Part shown: in pieces, positions 13,007 to 24,974 of the stretch
Numbering within the stretch: the first letter of the stretch is position 1
Layout of the letters: each line of letters starts with the position of its first letter
Source: Eledone cirrhosa
Lineage: Eukaryota; Mollusca; Cephalopoda; Octopoda; Eledonidae
Direction: 5' to 3'
Length of the DNA: 64,000 nucleotides
NCBI GenBank assembly: GCA_964016885.1
Contig: OZ024759.1
Span: 2,617,001-2,681,000, forward strand
Made by a program: the position numbers and the translations under genes
The notes under the pieces: generated by a model
The model's database searches: none
What the model was told of the DNA's origin: nothing
Seen by the model: only the letters and a program-made list of their open reading frames with translations

Positions 13007-13634
13007 ACTAGTTGAGGTAACAAAGAGGTTATAGTTCTGTTCCACCCATGTTTCTCCCCCCTCACTAGTTGAGGTAACAAAGAGGTTAAAGTTCAGTTTC
13101 ACCCATGTTTCTCCTTCCTCACTAGTTGAGGTAACAAAGAGGTTAAAGTTCTGTTTCACCCATGTTTCTACCTCCTCACTATTTGAGGTTAGAAAGAGGT
13201 TAAAGTTCTGTTTCACCCATGTTTCTCACTCCTCGCTAGTTGAGGTAACAAAGAGGTTAAAGTTCTGTTTCACCCATGTTTCTCCCCCTCACTAGTTGAG
13301 GTAACAAAGAGGTTAAAGTTCTGTTTCACCCATGTTTCTCCCCCCTCACTAGTTGAGGTAACAAAGAGGTTAAAGTTCAATTTCACCCATGTTTCTCCCT
13401 CCTCACTAGTTGAGGTAACAAAGAGGTTAAAGTTCTGTTTCACCCATGTTTCTCCATCCTCACTAGTAGAGGTAACAAAGAGGTTAAAGTTCTGTTTCAC
13501 CCATGTTATACCTCCTCACTAGTTGAGGTAACAAAGAGCTTAAACTTCTGTTTAACCCACGTTTCTACCTTCCTCACTAGTTGAGGTAACAAAGAGGTTA
13601 AAGTTCTGTTTCACCCATGTTTCTACCTCCTCAA
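13007..13634. repeat. 628-bp block, copy 1 (offset 1,878 bp)
   Basis: This series contains gttccaccc, gttcagtttc, gaggttagaaag, ctcactcctcgctag, tctccccctcac, catgttatacc and gtttaacccacg. It recurs at about 14885-15512 with a constant offset of 1,878 bp (33 monomers less 3 bp). The catgttatacc unit near 13502 is one of only three of its kind; the third lies in domain II at about 27.96 kb. Confidence 0.75.
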
Positions 13635-14098
13635 TAGTTGAGGTACAAAGAGGTTAAAGTTCTGTTTCACCCATGTTTCTACCTCCTCACTAGTTGAGGT
13701 AACAAAGAGGTTAAAGTTCTGTTTCACCCATGTTTCTTCCTCCTCACTAGTTGAGGTAACAAAGAGGTTAAAGTTCTGTTTCACCCATATTTCTACCTCC
13801 TCACTAGTTGAGGTAACAAAGAGGTTAAAGTTCTGTTTCACCCATGTTTCTCCCTCCTCTCTAGTTGAGGTAACAAAGATGTTAAAGTTCTGTTTCACCC
13901 ATGTTTCTCCTTTCTTACTAGTTGAGGTAACAAAGAGGTTTAAGTTCTGTTTCACCCATGTTTCTCCCTCCTCATTAGTTGAGGTAACAAAGACGTTAAA
14001 GTTCTGTTTCACCCATGTTTCTACCTCCTCACTATTTGAGGTAACAAAGAAGTTAAAGTTCTTTTTCACCCATACTCTACCTCCTCATTATTTGAGGT

Positions 14099-14534
14099 AA
14101 CAAAGAGGTTAAAGTCCTGTTACACCCATGTTTCTCCCTCCTCACTATTAGAGGTAACAAAGAGGTTAAAGTTCTGTTTCACCCATGTTTCTACCTCCTC
14201 ACTAGTTGAGGTAACAAAGAGGTTAGATTTCTGTTTCACCCATGTTTCTACCTCCTCACTACTTGAGGTAACAAAGAAGTTAAAGTTCTGTTTCACCCAT
14301 GTTTCTCCCTCCTCACTAGTTGAGGTAACAAAGAGGTTAAATTTCTGTTTCACCCATGTTTATACCTCCTCACTAGTTGAGGTAAAAAAGAGGTTAAACT
14401 TCTGTTTAACCCACGTTTCTACCTTCCTCACTAGTTGAGGTAACAAAGAGGTTAATGTTCTGTTTCACCCATGTTTCTACCTCCACAATAGTTGAGGTAC
14501 AAAGAGGTTAAAGTTCTGTTTCACCCATGTTTCT
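14099..14534. repeat. 436-bp block, copy C of three
   Basis: This is the third copy of the series, 1,707 bp to the right of copy B. It has private changes such as ggtaaaaaagagg near 14385 and ctccacaatag near 14482. The gaggtacaaag deletion unit is at about 14494. Confidence 0.65.
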
Positions 14535-14884
14535 ACCTCCTCACTAGTTGAGGTAACAAAGAGGTTAAAGTTCTGTTTCACCCATGTTTCTTCCTCCTCA
14601 CTAGTTGAGGTAACAAAGAGGTTAAAATTCTGTTTCACCCATGTTCCTCCCTCCTCTCTAGTTGAGGTAACAAAGATGTTAAAGTTCTGTTTCACCCATG
14701 TTTCTCCCTCCTCACTAGTTGAGGTAACAAAGAGGTTAAAGTTCTGTTTCACCCATGTTTCTACCTCCTCACTATTTGAGGTAACAAAGAGGTTAAAGTT
14801 CTGTTTCACCCATGTTTCTCCCTCCTCGCTAGTTGAGGTAACAAAGAGGTTAAAGTTTTGTTTCACCTATCTTTCTCCCCCCTC

Positions 14885-15512
14885 ACTAGTTGAGGTAACA
14901 AAGAGGTTATAGTTCTGTTCCACCCATGTTTCTCCCCCCTCACTAGTTGAGGTAACAAAGAGGTTAAAGTTCAGTTTCACCCATGTTTCTCCCTCCTCAC
15001 TAGTTGAGGTAACAAAGAGGTTAAAGTTCTGTTTAACCCATGTTTCTACCTCCTCACTATTTGAGGTTAGAAAGAGGTTAAAGTTCTGTTTCACCCATGT
15101 TTCTCACTCCTCGCTAGTTGAGGTAACAAAGAGGTTAAAGTTCTGTTTCACCCATGTTTCTCCCCCTCACTAGTTGAGGTAACAAAGAGGTTAAAGTTCT
15201 GTTTCACCCATGTTTCTCCCCCCTCACTAGTTGAGGTAACAAAGAGGTTAAAGTTCAGTTTCACCCATGTTTCTCCCTCCTCACTAGTTGAGGTAACAAA
15301 GAGGTTAAAGTTCTGTTTCACCCATGTTTCTCCATCCTCACTAGTTGAGGTAACAAAGAGGTTAAAGTTCTGTTTCACCCATGTTATACCTCCTCACTAG
15401 TTGAGGTAACAAAGAGGTTAAACTTCTGTTTAACCCACGTTTCTACCTTCCTCACTAGTTGAGGTAACAAAGAGGTTAAAGTTCTGTTTCACCCATGTTT
15501 CTACCTCCTCAC
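14885..15512. repeat. 628-bp block, copy 2 (offset 1,878 bp)
   Basis: This is the right copy of the 13007-13634 block, with the same ordered units and the same 1-bp deletions (tctccccctcac near 15160 and catgttatacc near 15381). It ends where copy 1 continues into a ctcaatagttgaggtac unit and this copy into ctcactagttgagg. Confidence 0.75.
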
Positions 15513-15733
15513 TAGTTGAGGTAACAAAGAGGTTAAAGTTCTGTTTCACCCATGTTTCTTCCTCCTCACTAGTTGAGGTAACAAAGAGGTTAAAGTTCTG
15601 TTTCACCCATATTTCTACCTCCTCACTAGTTGAGGTAACAAAGAGGTTAAAGTTCTGTTTCACCCATGTTCCTCCCTCCTCTCTAGTTGAGGTAACAAAG
15701 ATGTTAAAGTTCTGTTTCACCCATGTTTCTCCC

Positions 15734-17270
15734 TCCTCACTAGTTGAGGTAACAAAGAGGTTAAAGTTCTGTTTCACCCATGTTTCTACCTCCTCACTAT
15801 TTGAGGTAACAAAGAGGTTAAAGTTCTGTTTCACCCATGTTTCTCCCTCCTCGCATAGTTGAGGTAACAAAGAGGTTAAAGTTTTGTTTCACCCATCTTT
15901 CTCCCCCCTCACTAGTTGAGGTAACAAAGAGGTTATAGTTCTGTTCCACCCATGTTTCTCCACCCTCACTAGTTGAGGTAACAAAGAGGTTAAAGTTCAG
16001 TTTCACCCATGTTTCTCCCTCCTCACTAGTGAGGTAACAAAGAGGTTAAAGTTCTGTTTCACCCATGTTTCTACCTCCTCACTATTTGAGGTAACAAAGA
16101 GGTTAAAGTTCTGTTTCACCCATGTTTCTCCCTCCTCGCTAGTTGAGGTAACAAAGAGGTTAAAGTTCTGTTTCACCCATGTTTCTCCCCCCTCACTAGT
16201 TGAGGTAACAATGAGGTTAAAGTTCTGTTTCACCCATGTTTCTCCCTCCTCACTAGTTGAGGTAACAAAGAGGTTAAAGTTCTGTTTCACCCATGTTTCT
16301 CCCTCCTCATTAGTTTAGGTAACAAAGAGGTTGAAGTTCTGTTTCACCCATGTTTCTACCTCCTTACTAGTTGAGGTAACAAAGAGGTTAAAGTTCTGTT
16401 TCACCCATGTTTCTCCCTCCTCATTAGTTGAGGTAGCAAAGAGGTTAAAATTCTGTTTCACCCATGTTTCTACCTCCTCACTATTTGAGGTAACAAAGAA
16501 GTTAAAGTTCTGTTTCACCCATACTCTACCTCCTCATTATTTGAGGTAACAAAGAGGTTAAAGTTCTGTTACACCCATGTTTCTCCCTCCTCACTATTAG
16601 AGGTAACAAAGAGGTTAAAGTTCTGTTTCACCCATGTTTCTACCTCCTCACTAGTTGAGGTAACAAAGAGGTTAGATTTCTGTTTCACCCATGTTTCTAC
16701 CTCCTCACTACTTGAGGTAACAAAGAAGTTAAAGTTCTGTTTCACCCATGTTTCTCGCTCCTCACTAGTTGAGGTAACAAAGAGGTTAGAGTTCTGTTTC
16801 ACCCATGTTTCTACCTCCTCACTATTTGAGGTAACAAAGAGGTTAAAGTTCTGTTTCACCCATGTTTCTACCTCCTCACTAGTTGAGGTAACAAAGAGGT
16901 TAAAGTTCTGTTTCACCCATGTTTCTCCCTCCTCGCTAGTTGAGGTAACAAAGAGGTTAAAGTTCTGTTTCACCCATCTTTCTCCCCCTCACTCGTTGAG
17001 GTAACAAAGAGGTTAAAGTTCTGTTTCACCCATGTTTCTCCCCCCTCACTACTTGAGGTAACAAAGAGGTTAAAGTTCTGTTTCACCCATGTTTCTCCCT
17101 CCTCTCTAGTGGAGGTAACAAAGAGGTTGAAGTTCTGTTTCACCCATGTTTCTCCTTTCTTACTAGTTGAGGTAACAAAGAGGTTAAAGTTCTGTTACAC
17201 CCATGTTTCTCCCTCCTCACTATTAGAGGTAACAAAGAGGTTAGATTTCTGTTTCACCCATATTTCTACC
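15734..17270. repeat. 1,537-bp tandem duplication, copy 1
   Basis: The block abuts its copy at 17271-18798 with no gap; the offset is 1,537 bp (27 monomers less 2 bp). Shared markers include ctcgcatagttgagg, a private 1-bp insertion at about 15852 and 17389, plus cactagtgagg, catactctacc, tctccccctcactcg and ctctctagtggagg. The right junction is sharp: catatttctacc at about 17262 against catgtttctacc at about 18799. Confidence 0.85.
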
Positions 17271-18798
17271 TCCTCACTAGTTGAGGTAACAAAGAGGTTA
17301 AAGTTCTGTTTCACCCATGTTTCTACCTCCTCACTATTTGAGGTAACAAAGAGGTTAAAGTTCTGTTTCACCCATGTTTCTCCCTCCTCGCATAGTTGAG
17401 GTAACAAAGAGGTTAAAGTTTTGTTTCACCCATCTTTCTCCCCCCTCACTAGTTGAGGTAACAAAGAGGTTATAGTTCTGTTCCACCCATGTTTCTCCAC
17501 CCTCACTAGTTGAGGTAACAAAGAGGTTAAAGTTCAGTTTCACCCATGTTTCTCCCTCCTCACTAGTGAGGTAACAAAGAGGTTAAAGTTCTGTTTCACC
17601 CATGTTTCTACCTCCTCACTATTTGAGGTAACAAAGAGGTTAAAGTTCTGTTTCACCCATGTTTCTCCCTCCTCGCTAGTTGAGGTAACAAAGAGGTTAA
17701 AGTTCTGTTTCACCCATGTTTCTCCCCCCTCACTAGTTGAGGTAACAATGAGGTTAAAGTTCTGTTTCACCCATGTTTCTCCCTCCTCACTAGTTGAGGT
17801 AACAAAGAGGTTAAAGTTCTGTTTCACCCATGTTTCTCCCTCCTCATTAGTTTAGGTAACAAAGAGGTTGAAGTTCTGTTTCACCCATGTTTCTACCTCC
17901 TTACTAGTTGAGGTAACAAAGAGGTTAAAGTTCTGTTTCACCCATGTTTCTCCCTCCTCATTAGTTGAGGTAGCAAAGAGGTTAAAATTCTGTTTCACCC
18001 ATGTTTCTACCTCCTCACTATTTGAGGTAACAAAGAAGTTAAAGTTCTGTTTCACCCATACTCTACCTCCTCATTATTTGAGGTAACAAAGAGGTTAAAG
18101 TTCTGTTACACCCATGTTTGTCCCTCCTCACTATTAGAGGTAACAAAGAGGTTAAAGTTCTGTTTCACCCATGTTTCTACCTCCTCACTAGTTGAGGTAA
18201 CAAAGAGGTTAGATTTCTGTTTCACCCATGTTTCTACCTCCTCACTACTTGAGGTAACAAAGAAGTTAAAGTTCTGTTTCACCCATGTTTCTCGCTCCTC
18301 ACTAGTTGAGGTAACAAAGAGGTTAGAGTTCTGTTTCACCCATGTTTCTACCTCCTCACTATTTGAGGTAACAAAGAGGTTAAAGTTCTGTTTCACCCAT
18401 GTTTCTACCTCCTCACTAGTTGAGGTAACAAAGAGGTTAAATTTCTGTTTCACCCATGTTTCTCCCTCCTCGCTAGTTGAGGTAACAAAGAGGTTAAAGT
18501 TCTGTTTCACCCATCTTTCTCCCCCTCACTCGTTGAGGTAACAAAGAGGTTAAAGTTCTGTTTCACCCATGTTTCTCCCCCCTCACTACTTGAGGTAACA
18601 AAGAGGTTAAAGTTCTGTTTCACCCATGTTTCTCCCTCCTCTCTAGTGGAGGTAACAAAGAGGTTGAAGTTCTGTTTCACCCATGTTTCTCCTTTCTTAC
18701 TAGTTGAGGTAACAAAGAGGTTAAAGTTCTGTTACACCCATGTTTCTCCCTCCTCACTATTAGAGGTAACAAAGAGGTTAGATTTCTGTTTCACCCAT
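17271..18798. repeat. 1,537-bp tandem duplication, copy 2
   Basis: This copy is nearly identical to the one at 15734-17270. I saw two substitutions, both creating or destroying nothing obvious: catgtttgtccc near 18118 and gttaaatttctg near 18441. Identity of roughly 99.9% between adjacent 1.5-kb blocks, inside units that otherwise differ by several per cent, shows that duplication happened at block scale, well after the monomers had diverged. Confidence 0.85.
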
Positions 18799-21700
18799 GT
18801 TTCTACCTCCTCACTAGTTGAGGTAACATAGAGGTTAGAGTTCTGTTTCACGCATGTTTCTACCTCCTCACTATTTGAGGTAACAAAGATGTTAAAGTTC
18901 TGTTTCACCCATGTTTCTACCTCCTGACAACTGAGGTAACAAAGAGGTTAAAGTTCTGTTTCACCCATGTTTCTCCCTCCTCGCGAGTTGAGGTAACAAA
19001 GAGGTTAAAGTTCTGTTTCACCCATCTTTCTCCCCTTCACTAGTTGAGGTAACAAAGAGGTTAAAGTTCTGTTTCACCCATGTTTCTCCCCCCTCACTAG
19101 TTGAGGTAACAAAGAGGTTAGATTTCTGTTTCACCCATGTTTCTACCTCCTCATTAGTTGAGGTAACAAAGAGGTTAAAGTTCTGTTTCACCCATGTTTC
19201 TCCCTCCTCGCGAGTTGAGGTAACAAAGAGGTTAAAGTTCTGTTTCACCCATCTTTCTCCCCTTCACTAGTTGAGGTAACAAAGAGGTTAAAGTTCTGTT
19301 TCACCCATGTTTCTCCCCCCTCACTAGTTGAGGTAACAAAGAGGTTAAAGGTCTGTTTCACCCATCTTTCTCCCCCTCACTAGTTGAGGTAACAAAGAGG
19401 TTAAAGTTCTGTTTCACCCATGTTTCTCCCCCCTCACTACTTGAGGTAACAAAGAGGTTAAAGTTCTGTTTCACCCATGTTTCTCCCCCCTCATTAGTTG
19501 AGGTAACAAAGAGGTTAAAGTTCTGTTTCACCCATGTTTCTCCCTCCTCTCTAGTGGAGGTAACAAAGAGGTTGAAGTTCTGTTTCACCCATGTTTCTCC
19601 TTTCTTACTAGTTGAGGTAACAAAGAGGTTTAAGTTCTGTTTCACCCATGTTTCTCCCTCCTCATTTGTTGAGGTAACAAAGAGGTTAAAGTTCTGTTTC
19701 ACCCATGTTTCTACCTCCTCACTATTTGAGGTAACAAAGAAGTTAAAGTTCTGTTTCACCCATTATCTACCTCCTCATTATTTGAGGTAACAAAGAGGTT
19801 AAAGTTCTGTTACACCCACGTTTCTCCCTCCTCACTATTAGAGGTAACAAAGAGGTTAAAGTTCTGTTTCACCCATGTTTCTACCTCCTCACTACTTGAG
19901 GTAACAAAGAAGTTAAAGTTCTGTTTCACCCATGTTTCTCCATCCTCACTAGTTGAGGTAACAAAGAGGTTAAATTTCTGTTTCACCCATGTTTATACCT
20001 CCTCACTAGTTGAGGTAACAAAGAGGTTAAACTTCTGTTTAACCCACGTTTCTACCTTCCTCACTAGTTGAGGTAACAAAGAGGTTAAAGTTCTGTTTCA
20101 CCCAGGTTTCTATCTCCTCAATAGTTGAGGTACAAAGAGGTTAAAGTTCTGTTTCACCCATGTTTCTACCTCCTCACTAGTTGAGGTAACAAAGAGGTTA
20201 AAGTTCTGTTTCACCCATGTTTCTTCCTCCTCACTAGTTGAGGTAACAAAGAGGTTAAAGTTCTGTTTCACCCATATTTCTACCTCCTCACTAGTTGAGG
20301 TAACAAAGAGGTTAAAGTTCTGTTTCACCCATGTTTCTCCCTCCTCACTAGTTGAGGTAACAAAGAGGTTAAAGTTCTGTTTCACCCATGTTTCTACCTC
20401 CTCACTATTTGAGGTAACAAAGAGGTTAAAGTTCTGTTTCACCCATGTTTCTACCTCCTCGCTAGTTGAGGTAACAAAGAGGTTAAAGTTCTGTTTCACC
20501 CATCTTTCTCCCCCCTCACTAGTTGAGGTAACAAAGAGGTTATAGTTCTGTTCCACCCATGTTTCTCCCCCCTCACTAGTTGAGGTAACAAAGAGGTTAA
20601 AGTTCAGTTTCACCCATCTTTCTCCCCCTCACTCGTTGAGGTAACAAAGAGGTTAAAGTTCTGTTTCACCCATGTTTCTCCCTCCTCACTAGTTGAGGTA
20701 ACAAAGAGGTTAAAGTTCTGTTTCACCCATGTTTCTCCCTCCTCACTAGTTGAGGTAACAAAGAGGTTAAAGTTCTGTTTCACCCATGTTTCTCCCTCCT
20801 CACTAGTTGAGGTAACAAAGAGGTTAAAGTTCTGTTTCACCCATGTTTCTACCTCCTCACTATTTGAGGTAACAAAGAAGTTAAAGTTCTGTTTCACTCA
20901 TACTCTACCTCCTCATTATTTGAGGTAACAAAGAGGTTAAAGTTCTGTTACACCCATGTTGCCCCCTCCTCACTATTAGAGGTAACATAGAGGTTAAAGT
21001 TCTGTTTCACCCATGTTTCTACCTCCTCACTAGTTGAGGTAACAAAGAGGTTAGATTTCTGTTACACCCATGTTTCTACCTCCTCACTACTTGAGGTAAC
21101 AAAGAAGTTAAAGTTATGTTTCTCCCATGTTTCTCCCTCCTCACTAGTTGAGGTAACAAAGAGGTTAGAGTTCTGTTTCACCAATGTTTCTACCTCCTCA
21201 CTATTTGAGGTAACAAAGAGGTTAAAGTTCTGTTTCACCCATGTTTCTACCTCCTCACTAGTTGAGGTAACAAAGAGGTTAAAGTTCTGTTTCACCCATG
21301 TTTCTCCCTCCTCACTAGTTGAGGTAACAAAAAGGTTAAAGTTCTGTTTCATCCATGTTTCTCCCTCCTCACTAGTTGAGGTAACAAAGACGTTAAAGTT
21401 CTGTTTCACCCATGTTTCTCCTTTCTTACTAGTTGAGGTAACAAAGAGGTTAAAGTTCTGTTACACCCATGTTTCTCCCTCCTCACTATTAGAGGTAACA
21501 ATGAGGTTAAAGTTCTGTTTCACCCATGTTTCTACCTCCTCACTAGTTGAGGTAACAAAGAGGTTAGATTTCTGTTTCACCCATGTTTCTACCTCCTCAC
21601 TACTTGAGGTAACAAAGAAGTTAAAGTTCTGTTTCACCCATGTTTCTCCCTCCTCACTAGTTGAGGTAACAAAGAGGTTAGAGTTCTGTTTCACCCATGT

Positions 21701-22199
21701 TTCTACCTCCTCACTATTTGAGGTAACAAAGAGGTTAAAGTTCTGTTTCACCCATGTTTCTACCTCCTCACTAGTTGAGGTAACAAAGAGGTTAAAGTTC
21801 TGTTTGACCCATGTTTCTCCCTCCTCGCTAGTTGAGGTAACAAAGAGGTTAAAGTTCTGTTTCACCCATCTTTCTCCCCCTCAGTAGTTGAGGTAACAAA
21901 GAGGTTAAAGTTCTGTTTCACCCATGTTTCTCCCCCCTCACTACTTGAGGTAACAAAGAGGTTAAAGTTCTGTTTCACCCATGTTTCTCCCTCCTCACTA
22001 GTTGAGGTAACAAAAAGGTTAAAGTTCTGTTTCACCCATGTTTCTCCCCCCCTCATTAGTTGAGGTAACAAAGAGGTTAAAGTTCTGTTTCACCCATGTT
22101 TCTACTTTCTCACTATTTGAGGTTAGAAAGAGGTTAAAGTTCTATTTCACCCATGTTTCTACCTCCTCACAGGTTGAGGTAACAAAGAGGTTAAAGTTC

Positions 22200-23169
22200 T
22201 GTTTCCCCCATGTTTCTACCTCCTCACTATTTGAGGTAACGAAGAGCTTAAAGTTCTGTTTCACCCATATTTCTCCCCCTCACTACTTGAGGTAACAAAG
22301 AGGTTAAAGTTCAGTTTCACCCATGTTTCTCCCTCCTCACTAGTTGAGGTAACAAAGACGTTAAAGTTCTGTTTCACCCATGTTTCTACCTCCTCACTAT
22401 TTGAGGTAACAAAGAGGTTAAAGTTCTGTTTCACCCATGTTTCTCCCTCCTCGCTAGTTGAGGTAACAAAGAGGTTAAAGTTCTGTTTCACCCATGTTTC
22501 TCCCCCCTCACTAGTTGAGGTAACAAAGAGGTTAAAGTTCTGTTTCACCCATGTTTCTCCCTCCTCACTAGTTGAGGTAACAAAAAGGTTAAAGTTCTGT
22601 TTCACCCATGTTTCTCCCTCCTCACTAGTTGAGGTAACAAATAGGTTAAAGTTCTGTTTCACCCATGTTTCTCCCCCCTCATTAGTTGAGGTAACAAAGA
22701 GGTTAAAGTTCTGTTTCACCCATGTTTCTCCCTCCTCTCTAGTGGAGGTAACAAAGAGGTTGAAGTTCTGATTCACCCATGTCTCTCCTTTCTTACTAGT
22801 TGAGGTAACAAAGAGGTTAAAGTTCTGTTTCACCCATGTTTCTCCCTCCTCACTAGTTGAGGTAACAAAGACGTTAATGTTCTATTTCACCCATGTTTCT
22901 CGCCCCTCACTAGTTAAGGTAACAAAGAGGTTAAAGTTCTGTTTGACCCATGTTTCTACCTTCTCACTATTTGAAGTTACAAAGAGGTTAAAGTTCATGT
23001 TTCACCCATGTTTCTCCCTCTTCACTAATTGAGGTAACAAAGAGGTTAAAGTTCTGTTTCACCCATGTTCCTCCCTCCTCACTAGTTGAGGTAACAAAGA
23101 GGTTAAAGTTCTGTTTCACCCATGTTTCTCCCTCCTCACTAGTTGAGGTAACAAAGAGGTTAAAATTCT
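22200..23169. repeat. 969-bp (17-mer) tandem duplication, copy 1
   Basis: The offset to the next copy is 969 bp, exactly 17 monomers; 1-bp losses and gains inside the unit cancel. The order is gtttcccccatg, ggtaacgaagagc, tctccccctcactacttg, gttcagtttc, gacgttaaag, ctcgctag, ctctctagtggagg, gttctgattcac, gttaatgttctatttc, gtttgaccc, gttcatgtttc, cttcactaattg and catgttcctcc. Differences from copy 2 that I noticed are catatttct (22269) against catgtttct, and ctagttg (22798) against ctatttg. Confidence 0.88.
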
Positions 23170-24139
23170 GTTTCCCCCATGTTTCTACCTCCTCACTATT
23201 TGAGGTAACGAAGAGCTTAAAGTTCTGTTTCACCCATGTTTCTCCCCCTCACTACTTGAGGTAACAAAGAGGTTAAAGTTCAGTTTCACCCATGTTTCTC
23301 CCTCCTCACTAGTTGAGGTAACAAAGACGTTAAAGTTCTGTTTCACCCATGTTTCTACCTCCTCACTATTTGAGGTAACAAAGAGGTTAAAGTTCTGTTT
23401 CACCCATGTTTCTCCCTCCTCGCTAGTTGAGGTAACAAAGAGGTTAAAGTTCTGTTTCACCCATGTTTCTCCCCCCTCACTAGTTGAGGTAACAAAGAGG
23501 TTAAAGTTCTGTTTCACCCATGTTTCTCCCTCCTCACTAGTTGAGGTAACAAAAAGGTTAAAGTTCTGTTTCACCCATGTTTCTCCCTCCTCACTAGTTG
23601 AGGTAACAAATAGGTTAAAGTTCTGTTTCACCCATGTTTCTCCCCCCTCATTAGTTGAGGTAACAAAGAGGTTAAAGTTCTGTTTCACCCATGTTTCTCC
23701 CTCCTCTCTAGTGGAGGTAACAAAGAGGTTGAAGTTCTGATTCACCCATGTCTCTCCTTTCTTACTATTTGAGGTAACAAAGAGGTTAAAGTTCTGTTTC
23801 ACCCATGTTTCTCCCTCCTCACTAGTTGAGGTAACAAAGACGTTAATGTTCTATTTCACCCATGTTTCTCGCCCCTCACTAGTTAAGGTAACAAAGAGGT
23901 TAAAGTTCTGTTTGACCCATGTTTCTACCTTCTCACTATTTGAAGTTACAAAGAGGTTAAAGTTCATGTTTCACCCATGTTTCTCCCTCTTCACTAATTG
24001 AGGTAACAAAGAGGTTAAAGTTCTGTTTCACCCATGTTCCTCCCTCCTCACTAGTTGAGGTAACAAAGAGGTTAAAGTTCTGTTTCACCCATGTTTCTCC
24101 CTCCTCACTAGTTGAGGTAACAAAGAGGTTAAAATTCTG
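23170..24139. repeat. 969-bp (17-mer) tandem duplication, copy 2
   Basis: This copy directly abuts copy 1 and shares all its private variants, including the +1 gttcatgtttc insertion (about 22993 and 23962). It ends where a gtttcccccatg unit in the duplicated frame gives way to gtttcacccatg. A third, clearly older version of the same series lies at about 25845-26930, and further relatives lie at about 30.7, 32.6 and 36.3 kb. Confidence 0.88.
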
Positions 24140-24313
24140 TTTCACCCATGTTTCTACCTCCTCACTAGTTGAGGTAACAAAGAGGTTAAAATTCTGTTTC
24201 ATCCATGTTTCTCCCTCCTCACTCGTTGGGGTAACAAAGAGGTTAAAGTTCTGTTTCACCCATGTTTCTCCCTCCTCACTAGTTGAGGTAACAAAGAGGT
24301 TAAAGTTCTGTTT

Positions 24314-24974
24314 CACACAGCTTTCTACCTCCTCACTATTTGAGGTAACAAAGAGGTTAAAGTTCTGTTTCACCCATGTTTCTACCTCCTGACAACTGAG
24401 GTAACAAAGAGGTTAAAGTTCTGTTTCACCCATGTTTCTACCTCCTCACTAGTTGAGGTAACAAAGAGGTTAAAGTTCTGTTTCACCCATGTTTCTCCCT
24501 CCTCACTAGTTGAGGTAACAAAGAGGTTTAAGTTCTGTTTCACCCATGTTTCTCTCTCCTGACTACTTGAGTTAACAAAGAGGTTAATGTTCTGTTTCAC
24601 CCATGTTTCTACCACCTCACTAGTTGAGGTAACAAAGAGGTTAAAGTTCTGTTTCACCCATGTTTCTACCTCCTCACTAGGTGAGGTAACAAAGAGGTTA
24701 AAGTTCTGTTTCACCCATGTTTCTACTTTCTCACTATTTGAGGTTAGAAAGAGGTTAAAGTTCAGTTTCACCCATGTTTCTCCCTCCTCACTAGTTGAGG
24801 TAACAAAGAGGTTAAAGTTCTGTTTCACCCATGTTTCTACCTCCTGACAACTGAGGCAACAAAGAGGTTAAAGTTCTATTTCACCCATGTTTCTACATCC
24901 TCACAGGTTGAGGTAACAAAGAGGTTAAAGTTCTGTTTCCCCCATGTTTCTACCTCCTCACTATTTGAGGTAAC
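24314..24974. repeat. 661-bp block with 8-monomer cassette (offset 2,733 bp)
   Basis: This block begins at a cacacagc unit. It contains a gacaactgagg unit at 24391, the 8-monomer cassette, and a second gacaactgagg unit at 24846, 455 bp later. Within the cassette the order is tctctcctgactacttgag with a gagttaac, gttaatgttctg, taccacctcac, cactaggtgagg, ctactttctcac with gaggttagaaag, and gttcagtttc. The same series is at 27047-27707. Only a few substitutions separate them, for example gaggttaaag against gagattaaag. Confidence 0.8.

Larger units (their letters stand above)
5690..20915. repeat. catactctacc monomer family (10 copies)
   Basis: These units have catactctacc where the standard is catgtttctacc (1 bp shorter, ATG lost), followed by tcctcattatttgagg. 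The distinctive t lies at 5701, 7585, 9178, 10146, 11739, 14073, 16522, 18059, 19763 (as cattatctacc) and 20901. The family tracks the block duplications of domain I: pairs 2,561 bp apart (7585/10146 and 9178/11739) and 1,537 bp apart (16522/18059). Confidence 0.88.
1..22000. repeat. Satellite domain I, heterogeneous
   Basis: This part of the array is recognised by marker monomers that are rare or absent to the right. One is a tatagttctgttccaccc monomer, at 608, 2661, 3288, 6768, 13030, 14908, 15934, 17471 and 20541. Another is a catactctacc monomer, with ten copies between 5.7 and 20.9 kb. The other two are a gaggtacaaag monomer and a gtttaacccacg monomer. Units with ctacctcc plus actatttg are frequent. 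The right boundary is placed between the last catactctacc unit (about 20.9 kb) and the first domain II style unit with ctactttctcac (about 22.1 kb), so it is uncertain by about 1 kb. No gene is visible in the domain. Confidence 0.75.
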
